DNA of 64,000 nt from Hydractinia symbiolongicarpus. Its lineage: Eukaryota; Cnidaria; Hydrozoa; Anthoathecata; Hydractiniidae. Numbering within the stretch: the first letter of the stretch is position 1; each line of letters begins with the position of its first letter. The DNA lies in contig NC_079885.1 in NCBI RefSeq assembly GCF_029227915.1, positions 1,798,001 through 1,862,000 on the forward strand, in the 5' to 3' direction. The position numbers and the translations under genes are program-made. This document shows positions 50,701 through 61,985 of this stretch, one piece after another. Under the pieces are notes generated by a model. It saw only the letters and a list, made by a program, of their open reading frames with translations. It had not been told where the DNA came from and did not search any database.

Positions 50701-52006
50701 ATTAAACTGCTTTTATTCAGCGTCTCATCAAAAATGAAAACATTCTTGAAAACTACAAGCCTCATGCGTTTTAGTGATGAAATAATAATTTAAAAAATCG
50801 TTTGGGAAATGAGTTTACTCCCTGGGTATTTTCTTTGTATACTTTTGACTATACGGGCCGAGTCCAGGATTTACGGGAAATCGCAGGTTTTCGTTTGCCG
50901 GCGATTAAACTTCTTTTATTCAGCGTCTCATCAAAAATGAAAACATTTTTAAAAACTACAAGTCTTATGCGCTTTAGTGGTGAAAAAATAATTTAAAAAA
51001 TCGTTCGGGAAATGAGTTTACTCCCTGGGTACTTTCTTTGTATACTTTTGACTATACGGGCCGAGTCCGGGATTTAGGGAAATCGCAGGTTTTCGTTTGC
51101 CGGCGATTAGACTTCTTTTATTCAGCGTCTCATCAAAAATGAAAACATTTTTAAAAACTACAAGTGTCATGCGTTTCAGTGGTGAAAAAGTAATTTAAAA
51201 AATCGTTCGGGAAATGAGTTTACTCCTTGGGTACTTTCTTTGTATACTTTTGACTATACGGGCCAAGCTGGGATTTACGGGAAATCGCGCGTTTTCGTTT
51301 GCCGGCGATTAAACTTCCTTTATTCAGCGTCTCATCAAAAATGAAAACATTCTTGAAAACTACAAGTCTCATGCGTTTTAGTGGTGAAAAAGTAATTTAA
51401 AAAATCGTTCGGGAAATGAGTTTACTCCCTGGGTACTTTCTTTGTATACTTTTGACTATACGGGCCAAGCCCGGGATTTACGGGAAATCGCAGGTTCTCG
51501 TTTGCCTGCGATTAAACTGTTTTTATTCAGCGTCTCATCAAAAATGAAAACATTCTTGAAAACTACAAGTCTCATGCGTTTTAGTGGTGAAATAATAATT
51601 TAAAAAATCGTTTGGGAAATGAGTTTACTCCCTGGGTACTTTCTTTGTATACTTTTGACTATACGGGCCGAGTCCAGGATTTACGGGAAATCGCACGTTT
51701 TCGTTTGCCGGCGATTAAACTTCTTTTATTCAGCGTCTCATCAAAAATGAAAACATTTTTAAAAACTACAAGTCTCATGCGTTTCAGTGGTGAAAAAGTA
51801 ATTTAAAAAAATCGTTCGGAAAATGAGTTTACTCCCTGGGTACTTTCTTTGTATACTTTTGACTATACGGGCCAAGCCGGGATTTACGGGAAATCGCGGA
51901 TTTCGTTTGCCGGCGATTAAACCTCTTTTATTCAGCGTCCCATCAAATATGAAAACATTTTTGAAAACTACAAGTCTCCTGCGTTTTAGTGGTGAAAAAA
52001 TAATAT
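47761..52006 (+). repeat. Mixed A/D/E monomers with a 406-bp dimer
   Basis: About 21 monomers. The pair marked by CTACAAGTGTCATGCG recurs 406 bp apart (about 48122 and 48528). D and E units lie near 48970 and 49185. GAAAATGAGTATACTCCC and CATTTGTAAAAAC units recur near 49600-49740. A chimeric unit near 51940 combines a B-type CCCATCAAATATG with an A-type CATTTTTGA. Only satellite is present. Confidence 0.83.
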
Positions 52007-53390
52007 AAACAATCGTTCGGGAAATGAGTTTACTCCCTGGGTACTTTCTTTGTATGCTTTTTACTATACGGGCCGAGTCCGGAATTTACGGGAAATCGCG
52101 GATTTTCGTTTGCCGGCGAATAAACTTCTTTTATTCAGCGTCCCATCAAATATGAAAATATTTTTGAAAACTACAAGTCTCATGCGTTTAGTGGTAAAAA
52201 AATAATATAAAAAATCGTTCGGGAAATGAGTTTACTCCCTGGGTACTTTCTTTGTATACTTTTGACTATACGGGCCGAGTCCGGGATTTACGGGAAATCG
52301 CGGATTTTCGTTTGCCGGCGATTAAACTTCTTTTATTCAGCGTCCCATCAAATATGAAAATATTTTTGAAAACTACAAGTCTCATGCGTTTAGTGGTAAA
52401 AAAATAATATAAACAATCGTTCGGGAAATGAATTTACTCCCTGGGTACTTTCTTTGTATACTTTTGACTATACGGACCGAGTCCGGGATTTACGGGAAAT
52501 CGCAGGTTTTCGTTTGCCGACGATTAAACTTCTTTTATTCAGCGTCTCATCAAAAATGAAAACATTTTTGAAAACTACAAGTCTCATGCGTTTTAGTGGT
52601 GAAAAAATAATTTAAAAATTCGTTAGGGAAATAAGTTTACTCACTGGGTACTTTCCTTGTATACTTTTGACTATACGGGCCAAGACCGGGATTTACGGGA
52701 AATTGCGGGTTTTCGTTTGCCGGCGATTAAAATTCTTTTATTCAGCGTCTCATCAAAAATGAAAACATTTTTGAAAACTACCAGTCTCATGCGTTTTAGT
52801 GGTGAAAAAATAATATAAACAATCGTTCGGGAAATGAGTTTACTCCCTGGGTACTTTCTTTGTATGCTTTTTACTATACGGGCCGAGTCCGGAATTTACG
52901 GGAAATCGCGGATTTTCGTTTGCCGGCGAATAAACTTCTTTTATTCAGCGTCCCATCAAATATGAAAATATTTTTGAAAACTACAAGTCTCATGCGTTTA
53001 GTGGTAAAAAAATAATATAAAAAATCGTTCGGGAAATGAGTTTATTCCCTGGGTACTTTCTTTGTATACTTTTGACTATACGGGCCGAGTCCGGGATTTA
53101 CGGGAAATCGCGGATTTTCGTTTGCCGGCGATTAAACTTCTTTTATTCAGCGTCCCATCAAATATGAAAATATTTTTGAAAACTACAAGTCTCATGCGTT
53201 TAGTGGTAAAAAAATAATATAAACAATCGTTCGGGAAATGAATTTACTCCCTGGGTACTTTCTTTGTATACTTTTGACTATACGGACCGAGTCCGGGATT
53301 TACGGGAAATCGCAGGTTTTCGTTTGCCGACGATTAAACTTCTTTTATTCAGCGTCTCATCAAAAATGAAAACATTTTTGAAAACTACAA
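52007..53390 (+). repeat. 810-bp (4-monomer) HOR, about 1.7 copies
   Basis: TAAACAATCGTTCGGG with GTATGCTTTTTACTATACGG at 52051 recurs at 52861. The order is B-like, B, a GGACCGAGTCC monomer with GCCGACGATT, then D. The second copy ends by passing into an E-type monomer near 53390. Confidence 0.87.
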
Positions 53391-56300
53391 GTATCATGCG
53401 TTTTAGTGGTGAAAAAATATTTTAAAAAATCGTTCGGAAATGAGTTTACACCCTGGGTACTTTCTTTGTATACTTTTGACTATACGGGCCGAGACCGGGA
53501 TTTACGGGAAATTGCGGGTTTTCGTTTGCCGGCGATTAAACTTCTTTTATTCAGCGTCTCATCAAAAATGAAAAGATTTTTGAAAACTACAAGTCTCATG
53601 CGTTTTAATGGTGAAAAAATAATTTAAAAATTCGTTGGGGAAATAAGTTTACTCCCTGGGTACTTTCTTTGTATGCTTTTTACTATACGGGCCGAGTCCG
53701 GAATTTACGGGAAATCGCGGATTTTCGTTTCCGGCGAATAAACTTCTTTTATTCAGCGCCCCATCAAATATGAAAATATTTTTGAAAACTACAAGTCTCA
53801 TGCGTTTAGTGGTAAAAAAATAATATAAAAAATCGTTCGGGAAATGAGTTTACTCCCTGGGTACTTTCTTTGTATACTTTTGACTATACGGGCCGAGTCC
53901 GGGATTTACAAGAAATCGCAGGTTTTCGTTTGCCGGCGATTAAACTTCTTTTATTCAGCGTCTCATCAAAAATGAAAACATTTTTGAAAACTACAAGTCT
54001 CATGCGTTTAGTGGTAAAAAAATAATATAAAAAATCGTTCGGGAAATGAATTTACTTCCTGGGTACTTTCTTTGTATACTTTTGACTATACGGACCGAGT
54101 CCGGGATTTACGGGAAATCGCAGGTTTTCGTTTGCCGACGATTAAACTTCTTTTATTCAGCGTCTCATAAAAAATGAAAACATTTTTGAAAACTACAAGT
54201 CTCATGCGTTTTAGTGGTGAAATAATAATTTAAAAAATCGTATGAGAAATGAGTTTACTCCCTGGGTACTTTCTTTGTATACTTTTGACTATACGGGCCG
54301 AGTCCAGTATTTACGGGAAATCGCAGGTTTTCGTTTGCCGGCCATTAAACTTCTTTTATTCAGCGTCTCATCAAAAATAAAAACATTTTTAAAAACTACA
54401 AGTCTCATGCGTTTTAGTGGTGAAAAAGTAATTTAAAAAATCGTTTGGGAAATGAGTTTACTCCCTGGGTACTTTCTTTGTATACTTTTGACTATACGGG
54501 CCAAGCCGGGATTTACGGGAAATCGCGGGTTTTCGTTTGCCGTTGATTAAACTTCTTTTATTCAGCGTCTCATCAAAAATGAAAACATTTTTAAAAACTA
54601 CAAGTCTTATGCGTTTTAGTGGTGAAAAAATAATTTAAAAAATCGTTCTGGAAATGAGTTTACTCACAGGGCACTTTCTTTGTATACATTCGACTATACG
54701 GGCCGAGTCCAGGATTTACGGGAAATCGCAGGTTTTCGTTTGCCAGCGATTAAACTTCTTTTATTCAGCGTCTCATCAAAAATGAAAACATTTTTAAAAA
54801 CTACAAGACTTATGCGTTTTAGTGGTGAAAAAATAATTTAAAAAATCGTTCGGGAAATGAGTTTACTCCCTGGGTACTTTCATTGTATACTTTTGACTAT
54901 ACGGGCCGAGTCCGGGATTTAGGGAAATCGCAGGTTTTCGTTTGCCGGCGATTAAACTGCTTTTATTCAGCGTCTCATCAAAAATGAAAACATTCTTGAA
55001 AACTACAAGCCTCATGCGTTTTAGTGATGAAATAATAATTTAAAAAATCGTTTGGGAAATGAGTTTACTCCCTGGGTATTTTCTTTGTATACTTTTGACT
55101 ATACGGGCCGAGTCCAGGATTTACGGGAAATCGCAGGTTTTCGTTTGCCGGCGATTAAACTTCTTTTATTCAGCGTCTCATCAAAAATGAAAACATTTTT
55201 AAAAACTACAAGTCTTATGCGCTTTAGTGGTGAAAAAATAATTTAAAAAATCGTTCGGGAAATGAGTTTACTCCCTGGGTACTTTCTTTGTATACTTTTG
55301 ACTATACGGGCCGAGTCCGGGATTTAGGGAAATCGCAGGTTTTCGTTTGCCGGCGATTAAACTGCTTTTATTCAGTGTCTCATCAAAAATGAAAACATTC
55401 TTGAAAACTACAAGCCTCATGCGTTTTAGTGATGAAATAATAATTTAAAAAATCGTTTGGTAAATGAGTTTACTCCCTGGGTACTTTCTTTGTATACTTT
55501 TGACTATACGGGCCGAGTCCAGGATTTACGGGAAATCGCAGGTTTTCGTTTGCCGGCGATTAAACTTCTTTTATTCAGCGTCTCATCAAAAATGAAAACA
55601 TTTTTAAAAACTACAAGTGTCATGCGTTTCAGTGGTGAAAAAGTAATATAAACAATCGTTCGGGAAATGAATTTACTCCCTGGGTACTTTCTTTGTATAC
55701 TTTTGACTATACGGACCGAGTCCGGGATTTATGGGAAATCGCTGGTTTTCGTTTGCCGACGATTAAACTTCTTTTATTCAGCGTCTCATCAAAAATGAAA
55801 ACATTTTTGAAAACTACAAGTCTCATGCGTTTTAGTGGTGAAAAAATAATTTAAAAATTCGTTTGGGAAATAAGTTTACTCACTGGGTACTTTCCTTGTA
55901 TACTTTTGACTATACGGGCCAAGACCGGGATTTACGGGAAATTGCGGGTTTTCGTTTGCCGGCGATTAAAATTCTTTTATTCAGCGTCTCATCAAAAATG
56001 AAAACATTTTTGAAAACTACAAGTATCATGCGTTTTAGTGGTGAAAAAATATTTTAAAAAATCGTTCGGAAATGAGTTTACACCCTGGGTACTTTCTTTG
56101 TATACTTTTGACTATACGGGCCGAGTCCAGGATTTACGGGAAATCGCAGGTTTTCGTTTGCCGGCGATTAAACTTCTTTTATTCAGCGTCTCATCAAAAA
56201 TGAAAACATTTTTAAAAACTACAAGTCTTATGCGTTTTAGTGGTGAAAAAATAATTTAAAAAATCGTTCGGGAAATGAGTTTACTCCCTGGGTACTTTCA

Positions 56301-56469
56301 TTGTATACTTTTGACTATACGGGCCGAGTCCGGGATTTAGGGAAATCGCAGGTTTTCGTTTGCCGGCGATTAAACTGCTTTTATTCAGCGTCTCATCAAA
56401 AATGAAAACATTCTTGAAAACTACAAGCCTCATGCGTTTTAGTGATGAAATAATAATTTAAAAAATCGT
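53391..56469 (+). repeat. Precursor-like segments of the 2430-bp HOR
   Basis: 53406-54180 corresponds to 57456-58230, and 55052-55860 corresponds to 56470-57278 (offset 1418). Between them, 54181-55051 carries A-type units with GTATGAGAAATGAG, GCCGTTGATT and TTTACTCACAGGGCAC. All 12 components of the following HOR are therefore present here in a different order. Confidence 0.83.
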
Positions 56470-58899
56470 TTGGGAAATGAGTTTACTCCCTGGGTATTTT
56501 CTTTGTATACTTTTGACTATACGGGCCGAGTCCAGGATTTACGGGAAATCGCAGGTTTTCGTTTGCCGGCGATTAAACTTCTTTTATTCAGCGTCTCATC
56601 AAAAATGAAAACATTTTTAAAAACTACAAGTCTTATGCGCTTTAGTGGTGAAAAAATAATTTAAAAAATCGTTCGGGAAATGAGTTTACTCCCTGGGTAC
56701 TTTCTTTGTATACTTTTGACTATACGGGTCGAGTCCGGGATTTAGGGAAATCGCAGGTTTTCGTTTGCCGGCGATTAAACTGCTTTTATTCAGTGTCTCA
56801 TCAAAAATGAAAACATTCTTGAAAACTACAAGCCTCATGCGTTTTAGTGATGAAATAATAATTTAAAAAATCGTTTGGTAAATGAGTTTACTCCCTGGGT
56901 ACTTTCTTTGTATACTTTTGACTATACGGGCCGAGTCCAGGATTTACGGGAAATCGCAGGTTTTCGTTTGCCGGCGATTAAACTTCTTTTATTCAGCGTC
57001 TCATCAAAAATGAAAACATTTTTAAAAACTACAAGTGTCATGCGTTTCAGTGGTGAAAAAGTAATATAAACAATCGTTCGGGAAATGAATTTACTCCCTG
57101 GGTACTTTCTTTGTATACTTTTGACTATACGGACCGAGTCCGGGATTTACGGGAAATCGCAGGTTTTCGTTTGCCGACGATTAAACTTCTTTTATTCAGC
57201 GTCTCATCAAAAATGAAAACATTTTTGAAAACTACAAGTCTCATGCGTTTTAGTGGTGAAAAAATAATTTAAAAATTCGTTAGGGAAATAAGTTTACTCA
57301 CTGGGTACTTTCCTTGTATACTTTTGACTATACGGGCCAAGACCGGGATTTACGGGAAATTGCGGGTTTTCGTTTGCCGGCGATTAAAATTCTTTTATTC
57401 AGCGTCTCATCAAAAATGAAAACATTTTTGAAAACTACAAGTATCATGCGTTTTAGTGGTGAAAAAATATTTTAAAAAATCGTTCGGAAATGAGTTTACA
57501 CCCTGGGTACTTTCTTTGTATACTTTTGACTATACGGGCCGAGACCGGGATTTACGGGAAATTGCGGGTTTTCGTTTGCCGGCGATTAAACTTCTTTTAT
57601 TCAGCGTCTCATCAAAAATGAAAAGATTTTTGAAAACTACAAGTCTCATGCGTTTTAATGGTGAAAAAATAATTTAAAAATTCGTTGGGGAGATAAGTTT
57701 ACTCCCTGGGTACTTTCTTTGTATGCTTTTTACTATACGGGCCGAGTCCGGAATTTACGGGAAATCGCGGATTTTCGTTTGCCGGCGAATAAACTTCTTT
57801 TATTCAGCGTCCCATCAAATATGAAAATATTTTTGAAAACTACAAGTCTCATGCGTTTAGTGGTAAAAAAATAATATAAAAAATCGTTCGGGAAATGAGT
57901 TTACTCCCTGGGTACTTTCTTTGTATACTTTTGACTATACGGGCCGAGTCCGGCATTTACAAGAAATCGCAGGTTTTCGTTTGCCGGCGATTAAACTTCT
58001 TTTATTCAGCGTCTCATCAAAAATGAAAACATTTTTGAAAACTACAAGTCTCATGCGTTTAGTGGTAAAAAAATAATATAAAAAATCGTTCGGGAAATGA
58101 ATTTACTCCCTGGGTACTTTCTTTGTATACTTTTGACTATACGGACCGAGTCCGGGATTTACGGGAAATCGCTGGTTTTCGTTTGCCGACGATTAAACTT
58201 CTTTTATTCAGCGTCTCATCAAAAATGAAAACATTTTTGAAAACTACAAGTCTCATGCGTTTTAGTGGTGAAAAAATAATTTAAAAATTCGTTTGGGAAA
58301 TAAGTTTACTCACTGGGTACTTTCCTTGTATACTTTTGACTATACGGGCCAAGACCGGGATTTACGGGAAATTGCGGGTTTTCGTTTGCCGGCGATTAAA
58401 ATTCTTTTATTCAGCGTCTCATCAAAAATGAAAACATTTTTGAAAACTACAAGTATCATGCGTTTTAGTGGTGAAAAAATATTTTAAAAAATCGTTCGGA
58501 AATGAGTTTACACCCTGGGTACTTTCTTTGTATACTTTTGACTATACGGGCCGAGTCCAGGATTTACGGGAAATCGCAGGTTTTCGTTTGCCGGCGATTA
58601 AACTTCTTTTATTCAGCGTCTCATCAAAAATGAAAACATTTTTAAAAACTACAAGTCTTATGCGTTTTAGTGGTGAAAAAATAATTTAAAAAATCGTTCG
58701 GGAAATGAGTTTACTCCCTGGGTACTTTCATTGTATACTTTTGACTATACGGGCCGAGTCCGGGATTTAGGGAAATCGCAGGTTTTCGTTTGCCGGCGAT
58801 TAAACTGCTTTTATTCAGCGTCTCATCAAAAATGAAAACATTCTTGAAAACTACAAGCCTCATGCGTTTTAGTGATGAAATAATAATTTAAAAAATCGT
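56470..58899 (+). repeat. 2430-bp (12-monomer) HOR, copy 1
   Basis: Ordered units start near 56470 (CTGGGTATTTTC), 56670, 56875 (TTTGGTAAATGAG), 57075 (GGACCGAG, GCCGACG), 57285 (D), 57480 (E), 57685 (TTCGTTGGGG), 57890, 58095, 58293 (TTTGGGAAATAAG, D-like), 58490 (E-like) and 58695 (TTTCATTGTATAC). The next copy begins exactly 2430 bp later. Confidence 0.92.
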
Positions 58900-61329
58900 T
58901 TGGGAAATGAGTTTACTCCCTGGGTATTTTCTTTGTATACTTTTGACTATACGGGCCGAGTCCAGGATTTACGGGAAATCGCAGGTTTTCGTTTGCCGGC
59001 GATTAAACTTCTTTTATTCAGCGTCTCATCAAAAATGAAAACATTTTTAAAAACTACAAGTCTTATGCGCTTTAGTGGTGAAAAAATAATTTAAAAAATC
59101 GTTCGGGAAATGAGTTTACTCCCTGGGTACTTTCTTTGTATACTTTTGACTATACGGGCCGAGTCCGGGATTTAGGGAAATCGCAGGTTTTCGTTTGCCG
59201 GCGATTAAACTGCTTTTATTCAGTGTCTCATCAAAAATGAAAACATTCTTGAAAACTACAAGCCTCATGCGTTTTAGTGATGAAATAATAATTTAAAAAA
59301 TCGTTTGGTAAATGAGTTTACTCCCTGGGTACTTTCTTTGTATACTTTTGACTATACGGGCCGAGTCCAGGATTTACGGGAAATCGCAGGTTTTCGTTTG
59401 CCGGCGATTAAACTTCTTTTATTCAGCGTCTCATCAAAAATGAAAACATTTTTAAAAACTACAAGTGTCATGCGTTTCAGTGGTGAAAAAGTAATATAAA
59501 CAATCGTTCGGGAAATGAATTTACTCCCTGGGTACTTTCTTTGTATACTTTTGACTATACGGACCGAGTCCGGGATTTACGGGAAATCGCAGGTTTTCGT
59601 TTGCCGACGATTAAACTTCTTTTATTCAGCGTCTCATCAAAAATGAAAACATTTTTGAAAACTACAAGTCTCATGCGTTTTAGTGGTGAAAAAATAATTT
59701 AAAAATTCGTTAGGGAAATAAGTTTACTCACTGGGTACTTTCCTTGTATACTTTTGACTATACGGGCCAAGACCGGGATTTACGGGAAATTGCGGGTTTT
59801 CGTTTGCCGGCGATTAAAATTCTTTTATTCAGCGTCTCATCAAAAATGAAAACATTTTTGAAAACTACAAGTATCATGCGTTTTAGTGGTGAAAAAATAT
59901 TTTAAAAAATCGTTCGGAAATGAGTTTACACCCTGGGTACTTTCTTTGTATACTTTTGACTATACGGGCCGAGACCGGGATTTACGGGAAATTGCGGGTT
60001 TTCGTTTGCCGGCGATTAAACTTCTTTTATTCAGCGTCTCATCAAAAATGAAAAGATTTTTGAAAACTACAAGTCTCATGCGTTTTAATGGTGAAAAAAT
60101 AATTTAAAAATTCGTTGGGGAAATAAGTTTACTCCCTGGGTACTTTCTTTGTATGCTTTTTACTATACGGGCCGAGTCCGGAATTTACGGGAAATCGCGG
60201 ATTTTCGTTTGCCGGCGAATAAACTTCTTTTATTCAGCGTCCCATCAAATATGAAAATATTTTTGAAAACTACAAGTCTCATGCGTTTAGTGGTAAAAAA
60301 ATAATATAAAAAATCGTTCGGGAAATGAGTTTACTCCCTGGGTACTTTCTTTGTATACTTTTGACTATACGGGCCGAGTCCGGGATTTACAAGAAATCGC
60401 AGGTTTTCGTTTTCCGGCGATTAAACTTCTTTTATTCAGCGTCTCATCAAAAATGAAAAAATTTTTGAAAACTACAAGTCTCATGCGTTTAGTGGTAAAA
60501 AAATAATATAAAAAATCGTTCGGGAAATGAATTTACTCCCTGGGTACTTTCTTTGTATACTTTTGACTATACGGACCGAGTCCGGGATTTACGGGAAATC
60601 GCAGGTTTTCGTTTGCCGACGATTAAACTTCTTTTATTCAGCGTCTCATAAAAAATGAAAACATTTTTGAAAACTACAAGTCTCATGCGTTTTAGTGATG
60701 AAATAATAATTTAAAAAATCGTTTGGGAAATAAGTTTACTCACTGGGTACTTTCCTTGTATACTTTTGACTATACGGGCCAAGACCGGGATTTACGGGAA
60801 ATTGCGGGTTTTCGTTTGCCGGCGATTAAAATTCTTTTATTCAGCGTCTCATCAAAAATGAAAACATTTTTGAAAACTACAAGTATCATGCGTTTTAGTG
60901 GTGAAAAAATATTTTAAAAAATCGTTCGCAAATGAGTTTACACCCTGGGTACTTTCTTTGTATACTTTTGACTATACGGGCCGAGTCCAGGATTTACGGG
61001 AAATCGCAGGTTTTCGTTTGCCGGCGATTAAACTTCTTTTATTCAGCGTCTCATCAAAAATGAAAACATTTTTAAAAACTACAAGTCTTATGCGTTTTAG
61101 TGGTGAAAAAATAATTTAAAAAATCGTTCGGGAAATGAGTTTACTCCCTGGGTACTTTCATTGTATACTTTTGACTATACGGGCCGAGTCCGGGATTTAG
61201 GGAAATCGCAGGTTTTCGTTTGCCGGCGATTAAACTGCTTTTATTCAGCGTCTCATCAAAAATGAAAACATTCTTGAAAACTACAAGCCTCATGCGTTTT
61301 AGTGATGAAATAATAATTTAAAAAATCGT
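58900..61329 (+). repeat. 2430-bp HOR, copy 2
   Basis: All 12 units match copy 1 in order. I noticed roughly a dozen or more scattered differences, for example GGAGATAAG/GGAAATAAG at 57690/60120, plus a clustered tract at about 60640-60720. That tract reads CTCATAAAAAATG and GTGATGAAATAATAATTT, resembling 54166-54240, and looks like gene conversion. Confidence 0.92.
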
Positions 61330-61985
61330 TTGGGAAATGAGTTTACTCCCTGGGTATTTTCTTTGTATACTTTTGACTATACGGGCCGAGTCCAGGATTT
61401 ACGGGAAATCGCAGGTTTTCGTTTGCCGGCGATTAAACTTCTTTTATTCAGCGTCTCATCAAAAATGAAAACATTTTTAAAAACTACAAGTCTTATGCGC
61501 TTTAGTGGTGAAAAAATAATTTAAAAAATCGTTCGGGAAATGAGTTTACTCCCTGGGTACTTTCTTTGTATACTTTTGACTATACGGGCCGAGTCCGGGA
61601 TTTAGGGAAATCGCAGGTTTTCGTTTGCCGGCGATTAAACTGCTTTTATTCAGTGTCTCATCAAAAATGAAAACATTCTTGAAAACTACAAGCCTCATGC
61701 GTTTTAGTGATGAAATAATAATTTAAAAAATCGTTTGGTAAATGAGTTTACTCCCTGGGTACTTTCTTTGTATACTTTTGACTATACGGGCCGAGTCCAG
61801 GATTTACGGGAAATCGCAGGTTTTCGTTTGCCGGCGATTAAACTTCTTTTATTCAGCGTCTCATCAAAAATGAAAACATTTTTAAAAACTACAAGTGTCA
61901 TGCGTTTCAGTGGTGAAAAAGTAATATAAACAATCGTTCGGGAAATGAATTTACTCCCTGGGTACTTTCTTTGTATACTTTTGAC
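61330..61985 (+). repeat. 2430-bp HOR, copy 3 (truncated)
   Basis: The first three units repeat copies 1 and 2. Near 61985 the expected GGACCGAG monomer is replaced by a GGGCCGAG unit with GAAATCGTGGATT and a B-type end. The HOR order resumes about one monomer later near 62137. Confidence 0.88.

Noticed and set aside
53406-53627. 73-residue open frames near 53.4, 56.0, 57.5, 58.5, 59.9 and 60.9 kb
   Set aside because: These are the 64-residue frame with nine more codons, made open by the one-base-shorter TTCGGAAATG in E-type units. They repeat at HOR spacing with no other coding sign.
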